42,725 nucleotides of DNA. Origin: Mesostigma viride (taxonomy: Eukaryota > Streptophyta > Mesostigmatophyceae > Mesostigmatales > Mesostigmataceae). Positions 31,101-41,835 of the stretch are shown in pieces; the stretch's first letter is position 1; each line of letters opens with the position of its first letter. The notes beneath the pieces are model-generated. The model was given only the letters and a program-made list of their open reading frames with translations. It ran no database searches and had not been told where the DNA came from. The stretch is taken from the NCBI GenBank assembly GCA_009746045.1, contig RPFO01000343.1, positions 1 to 42,725 on the forward strand, in the 5' to 3' direction. The translations under genes were made by a program, and so were the position numbers.

Positions 31101-33061
31101 GGGGTTGCCATGCAGGGGCACACGGTGCCACGTGTTGCCACGCCCCTTAGAGCCACTGCCCCCTTGGTGGGAGGACTTGTGGGTCTTGGGTGCCCCCCCC
31201 TGGCTGGCCTGCCCCTTGCGTTTGTGGCCTTGGACACCCTGGACCTTGGGGTCCTGGGCCTGGTTGTTGCCAGTACCCAGGGGGTCCACTGCCTCCTCGA
31301 TATAGAGCATGGCAGCTCTGAAGTTGTCCCAGAGGGACTTGAGGCCTGTGAGAGGGGGTTGGCCCTCAAGAAGCCGTCGGTTGCTTGTTGCAGGCGGGTG
31401 GGGTCCAGGTTGATGGTCCCCCGCTCATACCGCGACATCAGGGCGCGCAGGCCCTCGACAGTTTGCAGCTGGTTAGCTGTTAACTGCTGATCTTGCAACG
31501 AGGCCAGCTGGGCCTGGAGAATGGCGAGCTGTTGCAGGACATCCCCGCTCCTTGGGGGGCTTCAGCAGGCCTGTTGGGTGCCTGTGGCACCTCTGCACCT
31601 CCCCCCAGGGCCTCCTGGGGTCCTGGCCACCCCCCCTGGTTTGGGAGGGGGCCCCAACCCACAGGGCGAACCTGGGGTGGTGGGGGGGGGGGGGGGGGGG
31701 GGTCATGGTGGCCCTGGGGGAGCCCGGGGGTGTCCGGGTAACCCCACTGGGTCCAGCCCCATCGGTGGAGGGGCGGGCAGGGGTGTCTGCCTCTGCTCTC
31801 CTCCTGGCCTCCTCCCGCATGAGACGCTTCATCTCCTTGCGTACCTCATGCTCCCGGAGGGCTGCCTGAAAGGCAGCTTCATCCTCGGGTATGTCAGGGA
31901 GTTCGTCTCCCATGATCATAGCAGGCCGGACTGGACAGTCCGCCTCTTTGCCCTTCCTCGCACCCAGGGCCAGCAGTCCGTCTTTGTACTGCAGGGGTTG
32001 GGGGGGAGAGGGTTTCTTGCTGGTGGTTTCCAGCGGGGGGCTTCTTCAGCTACCACCCCATGTTTGGCCAAGATGGCCTCCGTGACCCTGGCTTGGGTGA
32101 TGGAGGACATGGTTTTAAAGTGTGCTGACCGAGCAAGCTCGGCCAGGTCTTGACTGTCCGCATAGTCCATGGGATAGTCAGCATTTTTTAAGAGGTCACG
32201 TAACCGCTGGGTGGCCTCGCGGTACGCGTCCGCCATCGCCTGGTGGGTAGCCAGGCGACGGGCGGCTTCCTCTTCATATTCTTGCCGCTTAGCGGCGAGC
32301 CGAAAAGCCGCCTCTCGGCGGACCTCTCGGTCCCGCTGCCGCGCTCGGCGTTCTTCATTTGCCACCAGCGCGGCCTGCTCGACCGCCAGGAGCGCTGGGG
32401 TAAGATTGATCTCAGTCTCCCCATCGGGGAGACTGGCAGTGTCGGATACCTCATCGTCGGACATTGGTTGTCCGGCGATGGGTTCCACAGGTTTTCGCAC
32501 CACCCGTGCGAGTTTAATACTCTCCATGTCCTTCTTCTTGCGAAGAAGGGACGCAGAGGGTCGCCCAAACGTTAGCTCAATGTGGTTATGTCCCTGGGCG
32601 AAAGGGACATTAAGGTTTGATGTGGCGGGACGAAAGGTAATCGTCCCGTCCGGTGCCACCGAGGCCGTCTGACGGGGCATACGCTCCCGAAGAGATGGCA
32701 ACGTGGGGCCGGACTGTGGAGCCTCAGTGGGGTTTACCACCGAGGTCTCCGCAGCCATGGCCGCGCCAGCCGTGGTTGCGGCTGGGGCGGCCGCCGGAGT
32801 CGAGGGTAAGCCGGTCTCCCCGGGGGGAGCCGTCTCGGCCTCCGGCCTCGCAGGGGAGGGGGGTAGGTCGGTCGGCTTTGCAGCCGCCGTCCCCTCGTCC
32901 TGGCAACCATTGTGAGTCTTTTTGTTCTTTTTCTTTTTCTTGGAAATGGCCGCATCGCCAGCCGGCTTCTTGTTGTTGTCTCTGGGCATCCGCCGATCCT
33001 GCCCATCATCATCCTCGTTGTAGGTAAGCTTCTTAGCGACATTCTTGTTCGTGATAGCCAT
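30843..33061 (-). CDS. gag/ORF1-like protein with homopolymer frame breaks
   Basis: The ATG at 33059-33061 opens a basic/Asn N-terminus (KKKKKNKKTHN), then a Pro/Ala-rich region. A structured block follows (TITFRPATSNLNVPFAQGHN, SIKLARVVRKPVEPIAGQPM), then an Arg/Glu/Ala helix (ERRARQRDREVRREAAFRLA). The frame changes at a G6 run near 32034-32040 and continues PLQYKDGLLALGARKGKE, DIPEDEAAFQAALREHE. It changes again at the 22-base G run near 31681-31702 (LQQLAILQAQLASLQDQQL, ALMSRYERGTINLDP) and once more near 31340. It then reaches a basic tail with GGSGSKGRGN and long Asn/Gln repeats encoded by TTG/TTGTTG. The layout resembles a retrotransposon gag or ORF1, but I see no zinc knuckle and no polymerase follows. 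It may be a decayed or domesticated gag. Confidence 0.4.
30949..31098. repeat. (TTG)n microsatellite tract
   Basis: Repeated blocks of TTGTTGTTG separated by CCCTGCTGGGACC-type units. On the minus strand they give Asn runs separated by RSQQG. Confidence 0.85.
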
Positions 33062-33553
33062 GGTAGCAAATAAAATTCAAGTTAGACTGCGGTGGGATAT
33101 ATTGCTTGAGAACACTGAAAGCTGTGAGCAATGAATTGCTTGGTTCATTAGAAAATAGGTTTACCCTTTATCAACGTTCCTCTCACCGGCTGCGCCGCCA
33201 GTGACCGTTGGGTGCAGACCGTTGGCCCGAGGCCGCACGATGACAGGTAGCTGCCTAGTCACTGCATCGTGCGATCACAAATCAATGCACGCTGCAGTAC
33301 GGTCCCTATCTAGGATACTCTAGTACCGTCCAATGACAGGACACTACGTATACTGGGTACTGACATCTGTCACGTACCTCAGTACCCAAAGTACCTATCT
33401 AGGGAAACGTATGCGACTCGACTAGCATCCCTATCTGCATAGCCCACGTGGTATTTATATTCACATACCAACGTGGGTTTACAAGGCTTATTCATACGTT
33501 GTATTCACAATGCCTTTAAGACTTAGTCTACAGCAAAGCATGGAGACTAACTC
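33062..33553. other. 5' region of the gag-like element, no gene
   Basis: Contains several GGTACT/AGTACC words in loosely repeated, partly inverted order (33295-33400) and the TATA-like palindrome. It could be leader or LTR-like sequence. I found no matching direct copy elsewhere in the window. Confidence 0.3.
33443..33477. promoter_or_regulatory. Possible TATA region within an imperfect palindrome, upstream of the gag-like ORF
   Basis: CCCACGTGGTATTTATA on plus, mirrored by TACCAACGTGGG, gives TATAAATA on the minus strand (33452-33459), about 390 bp before the ATG at 33061. CACGTG-type cores flank it. Promoter activity is a guess. Confidence 0.25.
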
Positions 33554-34872
33554 TTCCGTCCTGGGCGCAACACGGCCATGGCCATCTTCGTCGCGCGTCG
33601 CCTCTTCGAGGAAATCGCTCTCCTGCAACCTGGTGAGTTTCCCGCCATCCTCATCTTCGTCGACTTCATCAAGGCTTTTGATTCTGTCCTCTGGGACGCT
33701 CTATGGGCTGTACTTGCTCGCGCTCGCGTCCCCACTCCCCTGATTACCGTCATCCGCACGCTGTATGAGGGGTCGACCACTTCGGTGCGCACTCAACACG
33801 GCATTACCCCGCCCTGCCCACTGCAGACCGGCGTCTGGCAGGGTTGCGTCCTGTCGCCGTACCTGTTTATTATTGTAGTGGATTATGTTATGCGCCAGGC
33901 ACGTGCTCGCTTTGCTAGCATTGCAGGCCGTGCCCCTGGCCTAGCGATCACGAACGAGCTTGGGGAAGGGGGCCGACTAACAAGCAGAATTTACTAGCTG
34001 ACCTCATTTATGCCGACGACATCACGCTCATCGAGAAGCCGGAGTCTGCCCAACTTTGGCTGGACTGCCTGGCGCTCGAGGCTCGGGCGGTTGGTCTAGA
34101 AATCAGCCCCAAAACGGAGGCCCTGGCCCTCGGCATGGCAGGGCCCCCACCCACACTCCGCCTCTTAGACGATGCCGAGGTCAACTACCCTACTTCAGGC
34201 CGCTTCAAGCTGCTCGGCAGTTGGCTTCCCGACTGCGAGGACGACATGACGACACGGATCGGCATGGCGTGGGCGCACCTCCATGACCACCGCCGCTGGT
34301 GGAGCAACCCCGCCCTACCCCGGATCGTCAAGCGTGACCTCTTCAAGGTCGTCATTCTGACGATCCTGACCTACGGCGCCGAGACGTGGACACTGATGCA
34401 GGAGCTGGAGCAACGACTCGACGGCGCCGTCACCAAGATGCTGCGCAAGGCCCTTAACATCCCCTTTGGTTTGCACATTAGTAATGAGGATTTGTACGCT
34501 GATTTGCCCTATGTTTCCCACATTATTAGGCACAGGCGCCTGGGCCTAGCCGGGCACCTGGCCCGCACAGATCAGGTAGATACATCAGATAGACTAGCTG
34601 GCACCAAGCCCGCGCAGCCTGGGCGATATGTCCTCACCTGGCGTGCCCCTGGCCGCGCGCGGCAGGGCCGCCACCCGTGGACTTTTCGTGATAGACTCGG
34701 CATGGACATGTGCTACACTAGACGTGACGGGCTCACCCCCGGGCAGCCTCCTGGTTTGTCTGTAATATGGAGGCAGATGGTGCGCAAGGATAGATGGCAA
34801 GTAGTGATGAAGGAGACCACCCCCAAGCCTGTGGGGGCTCCGCGTGTGACCTTGGAAGTATGGCATTCATAG
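33554..34872 (+). CDS. Non-LTR retrotransposon reverse transcriptase, 5'-truncated
   Basis: It starts mid-domain at FRPGRNTAMAIFVARRL. Reverse-transcriptase motif A is FVDFIKAFDS, motif B is VWQGCVLSPYLF, and motif C is IYADDITL. These are followed by LEISPKTEALAL and FKLLGSWLPD (motifs D and E). The C-terminal region has ILTYGAETWTL and a conserved Arg/Leu helix (RRLGLAGHLART), as in RTE/CR1-like LINEs. Between motifs B and C the frame shifts once near 33970-34000 (a stop at 33995-33997 in the first frame, NKQNLLADLIYADD in the second). The endonuclease is missing, as expected from 5' truncation. The stop is at 34870-34872. The copy is not functional as it stands. Confidence 0.85.
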
Positions 34873-35016
34873 CGATTCGGGCCGCGGTGCCCACACCCCT
34901 GTAACTAGGACCTAGATAGCTTATACCATCCATTCCATCCCCTGTTCCGCTCCCACTGAGGGCTTATGCTCACGTGACGCAGTCACGTGTCTATTAATTA
35001 ATTAATTAATAATCAA
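34873..35016 (+). mobile_element. LINE 3' UTR with terminal hairpin and TTAA-rich tail
   Basis: The region after the RT stop ends in the perfect hairpin CACGTGACGCAGTCACGTG (34971-34989, 8-bp stem, 3-nt loop) and TCTATTAATTAATTAATTAA. LINE 3' stem-loops followed by short repeats are typical template-recognition ends. Confidence 0.7.
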
Positions 35017-35019
35017 CGA

Positions 35020-35690
35020 CCTATATTACCAATAGCCGCCGCATATCAAACAGGTCGTATTCATGAATGACGCCCGTCGAGGGCGATGACGGTGACGCCG
35101 TCACCGTCATCGCCCTCGACGGGCCAACATCTAAACTCTTCTCTTAATCAACAATCTATATTACCAATAGCCGCCGCCTATCAAACAGATCCTATTCATC
35201 ACGCGCGTCAACGCCCCGTCATCGCCCCGTCATCGCCCCGTGATCGCCATGCCGAGGGCCAACCTCTTAACTCTTTATTCGGAGTAATAGTCAACGACCT
35301 ATATTACCAATAGCCGCCGCATATAAAAAAGGTCGTATTCATGACGCCCCAGTCGAGGGCGATGACGGTGACGCCGTCACCGTCATCGCCCTCGACGGGC
35401 CAACATCTAAACTCTTCTCTTAATCAACAAACTATATTACCAATAGCCGCCGCCTATCAAACAGATCCTATTCATCACGCGCGTCAACGCCCCGTCATCG
35501 CCCCGTCATCGCCCCGTCATCGCCCCGTGATCGCCATGCCGAGGGCCAACCTCATAACTCTTTATTGGGAGTAATAGTAAACGACCTATATTAAAAATAG
35601 CTGCCGCCTATCAAACAGGTCCTTTCCATCACGCCCGTCGAGAGCGATGACGGTGACGGCCGTCACCGTCATCGCCCTGCCGGCATTGCC
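35020..35690. repeat. About 140-bp tandem repeat with large perfect palindromes
   Basis: The marker word TATATTACCAATAGCCGCCG occurs near 35022, 35157, 35299 and 35435, with a diverged form near 35587. Odd units carry palindromes: 35073-35123 (25-bp arms, one central base), 35352-35396 (22-bp arms) and 35644-35675 (16-bp arms). Even units carry CGCCCCGTCATCGCCCCGTC repeats instead, so the array has a two-monomer higher order of about 278 bp. Confidence 0.85.
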
Positions 35691-36236
35691 ATACAAGAAG
35701 AAGCTCTCGATCCGAGGTATAGACTACCTCGGGTATCATCATCGTAATTGCTAGCATCGAGATCATTCATACCTACCGACGATGGCCAGCTGCAAAAGAA
35801 AAATGTCGACCAACAGACAGGACCTATCGCCGGGAACCCTCAAGGCAATAAGGGCGAGACAGGCTTTCACCGTTAAGTAAAGTTGTCCACATCGTGCTAA
35901 GGAATTTGTGCTAATCTATGAGTACCTATATGGACACTTTGTCGCATTTTTTATCGCATGGCAAATAAGCGATGTATGTGTCATGTAGGCTGCCATTGGT
36001 GCATGCATGCATGGGCCAGCAATGATGGTCAGAGGTACATTGTGCCTATGAGATAACCATCGATTTGTTGATCAGCAAGTGATTCATTACGTGAGACAAC
36101 AATATGTTTGGGGGCTAAGCTTCTTACATTGGTCACATGGCCCGCCATAATTGTTTTCTTATGTGTTTAAGGTTAGGGCTCTGTTCATGACTGAACGTCA
36201 TGAACGCGCTCTATTCATGACATTGATTAATTGATT
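35691..36236. other. Unassigned spacer
   Basis: No gene, RNA or repeat recognised. Confidence 0.4.
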
Positions 36237-36240
36237 TTAA

Positions 36241-37940
36241 CCCCTCATTGGTCCCATTTAAAGCCGAAAAATCGGCTGCAAAATGCTAAATTTGCAAACC
36301 ACCCCACACCCAACCTACCAACATCCAAGGGCTGTCCTTGGGGGTCAAGCATGTCCATGAGTTGCCCTTCGGGGTGAGCTATCACAACCTAACATATCTG
36401 CAGGGTAGGCCATAGAAAACTACCGCCAAAGTTAGGGGGGTCGAGACGCGCGTTTTCATTTTTGGTAGATTGTGCATTTTGAATTATGTTATAAGACCTA
36501 GGCACCTACCACTTCAGGGATGATAAACAATTAGTTGCTGAACAGTTTGAGCCATTGGGGTTATCATTTGGGTGGGTATACCAGCAGTTACACCCAGTAC
36601 AGCCCATAGGGGTACCGTTGGTAAAAAGCAACCAAGGGGTAGGGGTGGGCATACTACCTACTAATACCTACTAATATGGCCCCCAACCATGCCATACAAT
36701 ACATTTCCCTTCCACAATGATGGGGAAACATAACTGCATCATCACACTGCCCTTACATGGCACCTATGTGCAGGTGCCACCTTGTCCATGCACGTAGGTA
36801 ACGTGGTACGGATACCCTACGCAAGGCATACATTATAGGAGGCAGCCACCAACAAACTAGTGACGTTGAGCCTATTTCAGCCTGCCCTAGCAAGGATAAA
36901 CTAGGCCTAAGCTGCTATAGCTTGCCAGGTGATGGCCAGCACACCTGGTGGCACATGCTGTCAATGGGAAGCTTTTACTCACCAGTTACGTGCTTGATGA
37001 TGCCACAGAGACCAGCCAACTGCCTCACAATCATGCAATATGTGTATGGGAAATGTATAACAAACATATATGGAGGTATTCAAACCCATACAGCATCTAA
37101 AACTTATCGCCATCACACTGTGGCAGGTCAACTGACTGAGGGAAGCATCTAAGAAGGGTGTTTTAGAAAGGGGCCAGGCCAGGGTCAAGAAAGAGCATGA
37201 ATAATGCAAAAAGAATGTGCTACACAAGCTAGAACGTATATATAAATGTCAAACATCGATAGGAAAACGATGCTGAAGCTTTACCAGGCATGGATGGCGT
37301 TACCTTGGCCCAGGCGGTGGCCGCAAAATGGCGCATTTTGGCACACCAAAGTTGTGCAGCATGGTCGCTAGATTCGGCGATTTCTTGCCACCCTTGCACG
37401 TTTATGACTACTATGTATCATAATAAGTACAAAGAAACCGATATATCCTTTAAAATACGCCGTAAAGGTATTGCTGTCAACGTTTCTATCGTCCGGCCTG
37501 ATCGCAGTTTTTTCCAGCAAGAACGCTGCCGACACCTATCAAATGGCATTCCCGCGAACCAAAAATTGGCCTGTAGCATCTTTAGGACGTATAAAATCAA
37601 TTTCCTAAGTTTGGCCAGAAAATTCGAACGCAAACGTAAATGCCATGCGTGGGCGCAAGCCGCCATGGCCAGGTCGTCGTTTTCCGGAATGCACGTTGTA
37701 CGTGAAAAAGTACCCTGACCCCTTGTACTTTGACCGGCCAGAACACCTCTATAACTTTGTCAGAAGTATGCGAACCCTAGTACCATGCTGTGAGGAAAAT
37801 TATAAACTTTCGATCTTCTCAGCTAAACTTTTCCTAATTCTCAATAGTTTTCGCGCAATTTGGTCCCCCGCGGAGCAGCCGATGCATCGGCTGCAAGTCG
37901 ATTTTTGGCGGAAAATCGGCTGCTTAAGACCAATGAGGGG
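36241..37940. mobile_element. TTAA-flanked (piggyBac-like) non-autonomous element
   Basis: Inverted ends CCCCTCATTGGTC (36241 and, inverted, to 37940) are directly flanked by TTAA on both sides (36237-36240 and 37941-37944). TTAA duplication and CCC-starting ends are the signature of the piggyBac superfamily (Kolobok also uses TTAA). Subterminal TCGGCTGC words occur at both ends, including a perfect 20-bp palindrome GCAGCCGATGCATCGGCTGC at 37875-37894. It is 1.7 kb with only short ORFs (the longest, 142 codons at 37290, has no recognisable domain). It lacks a transposase. Confidence 0.72.
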
Positions 37941-37944
37941 TTAA

Positions 37945-38525
37945 TTAGCCTCATGTCCATGTTGGGGGACCGGGATCTCTGAATTCCCCAAAGAAGATAT
38001 AGTGGAAGTCACCCCAAGACGTCAATATCCGTCAAGACGTCAATAACTACATGTATGTCCACAGCTCAGCTAGTAGTCTAAAATATGGGCCTCGAGCTAC
38101 TCTTGCACGCAAGCAATGCCCATCATGATCAAGGATTAATTAATGCCTATCAACAAGGAGACAATCATGCTTGTTAAATTTCCTAGGACCCACAACTGGG
38201 GGGTCGTAGTCTTTGACAATGTCCGCCTGGGCAACGCTACTAATGTCCGCCATGGCTCAGCGTGGCCATTTGCTTATGCCTTAGCAGACGCCCGTTGAGC
38301 CCACTTCACCTTTCTTGTACAGCATCAGCTATGCTTCAGCCTACCTCTGGTATCGTTAATAATGGTTGTCCCACAGTGATGCGCCCCGGCCCCGTGATGT
38401 GGATAGAGCGCTCGATGTGGCCTGCCCACCGACTGGTGGGCGGTGGCAGTGAGAGAAGCTAGGGCGCCCTCCCTCCCTCTCATTGTGTACAGGGGTTGAA
38501 GGTTCCTCTACTTTGTATTGGCACC
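37945..38525. other. Spacer and possible SINE/LINE body
   Basis: No ORF supported. The stretch leading into the hairpin at 38526 (about 38360-38525, GC-rich) may be the body of a short retroelement, but its 5' limit is not visible. Confidence 0.35.
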
Positions 38526-38573
38526 CACGTGACGCAGTCACGTGATAATTAACTAATTAATTAATTAATTACA
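38526..38573 (+). mobile_element. Second retroelement 3' end (hairpin plus TTAA-rich tail)
   Basis: The hairpin CACGTGACGCAGTCACGTG (38526-38544) is identical to the LINE end at 34971-34989 and is followed by ATAATTAACTAATTAATTAA. The sequence before it has no obvious RT and differs from the LINE 3' UTR. It is either a different LINE family member or a SINE using the same tail. Confidence 0.6.
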
Positions 38574-38910
38574 CTTCATACAATTGATGAGACAACCAAG
38601 TGAGTGTCAAACGGCTACCGGCGACCTCTACGTGCATTGTATTGTTTTTCATCAAGGTTGAGACATTAGCTAGAGTTTTTGAGAGGCACGCCCATGGGAT
38701 AAACACCTTAGAATATTTTATCCTAATTGAAAATCCACTTTTCCGGTCAAAAAACCACTTTTTTTTTTTTGGCGTATAATACGCGTATAATACGCGTATA
38801 ATACGGCAATACGCAATACACCGAGGTTTTGCCGTATTGCCGTATCAAAGAGACAACCAGCGCAGGCCAGAAATCGGGAGAATCCGTATTGCCGTACTGG
38901 CTCACACTGA
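38574..38910. other. Spacer with short repeats
   Basis: 38771-38812 holds three TATAATACGCG units. 38844-38886 is the inverted part-copy of the dispersed repeat at 3094 and 7221. No gene. Confidence 0.5.
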
Positions 38911-38996
38911 TGGATGGATGGATGGATGGATGGATGGATGGATGGATGGATGGATGGATGGATGGATGGATGGATGGATGGATGGATGGATGGATG
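38911..38996. repeat. (TGGA)n microsatellite
   Basis: About 21 uninterrupted copies of the tetramer GATG/TGGA. The ORFs across it are Met-Asp-Gly-Trp repeats and not genes. Confidence 0.95.
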
Positions 38997-39475
38997 TCAG
39001 GCTTGTCTTACATCATGCAGTGGAACTTTGGTGCTGGAGGGTTAATTGTGGCCCGGTCTAGTTTAGCTTCAGTGCTCTCATGTCGGCCTTCATTTGTAAT
39101 TATTTGAATGCATGCCCATTGGGCCATGCATAGTGTATATTTTTTATGCATGCACGCCCATTATGTATCGCTGGGTCCATCCCATCAATGCTTGTTTATT
39201 GCCAGGTCTGGTGTAAGTAAGTTAGTACTTGCGTGTCATGCGCATGGGCATGTTTAGAGTACTATGCTAATCTCTTTAGAAACATAATTACACGGAAGTT
39301 ACAAATCTCATCTGCATCATGCCCCAAGACACTACATCAAAGAATCAAATAAAATTATAACATGCCTCCGTTGGGAGATCATGCAGCACATGCATATTCC
39401 TTGCTGATCTGGGTAGAGGTGGGTCAAGCCGCGACATCGAAATAAGCTAATCTAAGCTATCTAGTCTACAAAATA
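38997..39475. other. Unassigned spacer
   Basis: Contains GCATGC-rich words (39100-39160); no gene recognised. Confidence 0.4.
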
Positions 39476-39673
39476 CTAACTACACTTCTCCCCAAAGCGC
39501 CCCTTCCGCTTTGGGGGAGGGGGCTTACCCACATGGGCTGGCGTGTGAGCCGGGACATTGGTCTTCCACCTCTTCTTGTTCTGCATAGGAACAGAGAGCG
39601 AAGAAATGCGGTGTGGGGACCCCTTCTCGTGGTAATGCGTTACATGTACTCCCCACCGGGCTTTGCTCTTCAT
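39476..39673 (-). CDS. Possible basic C-terminal exon
   Basis: Sixty-five codons on the minus strand, MKSKARWGVHVTHYHEKGSP..., rich in Lys, His and Pro, ending at a stop. Composition looks coding and not random. It could be a last exon of the minus-strand gene to its right, but the stop at 39863-39865 lies between them. Confidence 0.3.
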   Translation of the reverse strand: MKSKARWGVHVTHYHEKGSPHRISSLSVPMQNKKRWKTNVPAHTPAHVGKPPPPKRKGRFGEKCS

Positions 39674-39862
39674 GGGTTCATAAAGACAACAATTATTCAG
39701 TAAGAATTTAATAAATTAGGAACATATATCCGTTGGGAGTCACTGTTACACATATACCTGAAAAGGGGCATATGATTTTAAATACATTCTGAGCTACAAC
39801 CTGCACGTGCATGGGTTTAGTTAACTGGCACCTATACTAGAGGCCTGACATGGGGTGGAGCT

Positions 39863-39990
39863 TCAGTGCTTCCCCGCCTTCTCCTTCTCCCACACTGGGT
39901 GCTCCGCGTCCTTCTTCTCCGGCCCTGCCCATGGGTGCACCGGCCCCGCCTCCTCCTTCTCCTCACGGGACGATTCGCGCTCCACGCATG
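39863..39990 (-). CDS. Probable last exon of a minus-strand gene
   Basis: Follows a GCTGCAG acceptor (39991-39993 on plus as CTG). In one frame it encodes PCVERESSREEKEEAGPVHP, then WAGPEKKDAEHPVWEKEKAG and a stop at 39863-39865. Lys/Glu-rich. Linkage to the exons at 40731-41835 is likely by strand and spacing but not proven. Confidence 0.4.
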
Positions 39991-40730
39991 GCTGCAGCAT
40001 CAGTTAGCACGGGCAAGACATAGCAGTAACCGCGCTATGGCTGTTCTAGCACCAGCCTAGCAGACTGCCATGATCACTCAGCAAACCCACGACAGCTAAA
40101 CCCTTGGCTGTCACAACCAGTCCATGCATCATTAAGTATGGGTACAGGGAAAGCTTCCCGCATATCCATGGCCATATGGATGGCAGCAACACAACGACTT
40201 GCCCCCTAGCCCCCCGTGCACACACAAAAACGTGGGTCGTGGCTTCCACGCCCCATCCGCCATGCATGACAGCGCGTACCTTACTCGCATTCACACCGGG
40301 CTGCATCCCAGCGCCGTTGCTGTCCCCATGTGACACGTCGGCTGATTAAGCAGATACACAGCAGAGTCTGATGTAAACCGCTAAACCCCAAACCCATGCA
40401 GACCACAGTCAAGGACGCGTGCATGTCAAGCCATGCCAATTGTGAACCGTACAGCAATTTACTTTTCAAGCCTGAAGAGGTGGATAGCAGATAGTAGCCT
40501 GGAAGAGGTTACAGGGGCACATGTCCATTAGCGAGCGGAACAACACAGCATACACCCTACAAGCGTACCGCACAATGTCCTCCTGCAATTGTCTGCAGAT
40601 CTCCCAATGCCGCAGACATCTCCACTGCTCTCATGGCGATTGCAAATGCTTGATGCCGCACCTCTGCTTACAGCAGAAAAGCTTCCTCCGGGCGAGGCAC
40701 CTGACTGGAACCAACACCCATTCCTTGGCT
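39991..40730. other. Probable intron(s)/spacer of the minus-strand gene
   Basis: No ORF supported. Several CATGCA/GCATGG words; one exon may be hidden here. Confidence 0.3.
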
Positions 40731-41131
40731 TCACAACGTGGCCATGACAGCATCGTGAATCTGCTTCGCCAACGCCCACACTTCAGGACCCGCGCCCTGC
40801 ACCGCCATGGCCACAGGCTGCACCGCTGCAATCGATGCAGCATTCACTGCCTGCGCCGCACCATGTACTGCATGCACGAAAGCCAATCCTGGCTCGGTTA
40901 TCATGGTCTTGCCCGATTCCTGCTGCTTCTTCTTCTTCGATGCGGTCATGCGCACTTTATACCCCTTCCTCTCCAAGCACGCCTTCAGCACCTGGCTCGT
41001 GCGGTGCTGAATATGCTTCTGAAGGCGCGCCTTCTAAACACGAAATGTTGGCAATGTATGATTCCCAAACGGCATGATAGGCACATAATCAGTCCCATTA
41101 ATTGCTTTGCGGCAGTCAATGCACCAGAACA
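40731..41131 (-). CDS. Unrecognised minus-strand gene, exon with an in-frame stop
   Basis: After a TTTTTTCAACAG acceptor the frame reads VFWCIDCRKAINGTDYVPIM, PFGNHTLPTFRV, then TAG (41034-41036). It continues in the same frame KARLQKHIQHRTSQVLKACL, a basic patch SKKKKQQESGK, and an Ala/Val-rich helix to a stop at 40731. The single stop inside otherwise continuous coding suggests a nonsense mutation, read-through or a base error. The CxxC motif is present once, too little for a zinc-finger call. Confidence 0.5.
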
Positions 41132-41237
41132 CCTGTTGAAAAAAGAAGGTTATGCACGCTAGCGATTACCCGCGGCAAGAAGCAATCAACACGCCTCGCT
41201 AACAACTGCAACCACAATGTAATTCATGACGGGCCAC

Positions 41238-41415
41238 TCACCGCTACCCTGCTCTCCTGCTTCAATGTCTCCCCATTCTCAAGGCCTCCATTGTAAACCT
41301 CTCCGTCTTCACCATCGTCTTCCTCTTCCTCCACTCCGACGTATCCGTGTTTCCTTTTCCTAAGATACCTAGGGTTGTTCAAGTCGTATGTGCGGCGTTG
41401 GCACACTTCCAACAA
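41238..41415 (-). CDS. Unrecognised minus-strand gene, internal exon
   Basis: Reads CQRRTYDLNNPRYLRKRKHG, then an acidic run (VEEEEDDGEDGEV) and NGGLENGETLKQESRVA, ending at a GCG|GTGAGT donor (41236-41237 on plus as AC). The 5' acceptor is not clear. It joins the next exon at VFWCIDC in phase 0. Confidence 0.45.
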
Positions 41416-41712
41416 AATTTTGGCCGCCTCTACCCATTACCATTTATTCGTACTATCATAACATATCCAGGCGTTTGAAAAATCATTCCCTCGTTCGAAC
41501 TTCTACCCCTGGGCGTCCATGACGAGGCAGTCACGACGGGACGCAGATGCACAAAAATAAAACAAGGCGACATCCCTTCAATCATTGACCAAAAAACAGA
41601 ATACGCGCAGAACTTGGATTTCAACACCACGCACCCATTACCAGCGAGCACGGCTGGCCTGCAACCGCCATCATTTCATAACCAGAAGCCAGGGCCCACA
41701 CTCCATCCCGTT

Positions 41713-41835
41713 ACCTCATCTTCCACGCACGGCTTCCGCTGCTTCCCTCTGCTCTTTCGCATTCTCCGCCAGCAACCTCGCCTTCTCCTCGTCCAACAAT
41801 CCACTAAGAATAAAATCCCCTCTATTGGACGCCAT
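41713..41835 (-). CDS. Possible first exon of the unrecognised minus-strand gene
   Basis: The ATG at 41833-41835 opens MASNRGDFILSGLLDEEKAR, LLAENAKEQREAAEA, followed by a plausible GTGCGT donor. If not spliced it stops a few codons later. The helical, charged composition fits a real N-terminus. Confidence 0.38.

Noticed and set aside
38829-39107. ORFs with Met-Asp-Gly-Trp repeats
   Set aside because: Translation of the (TGGA)n microsatellite.
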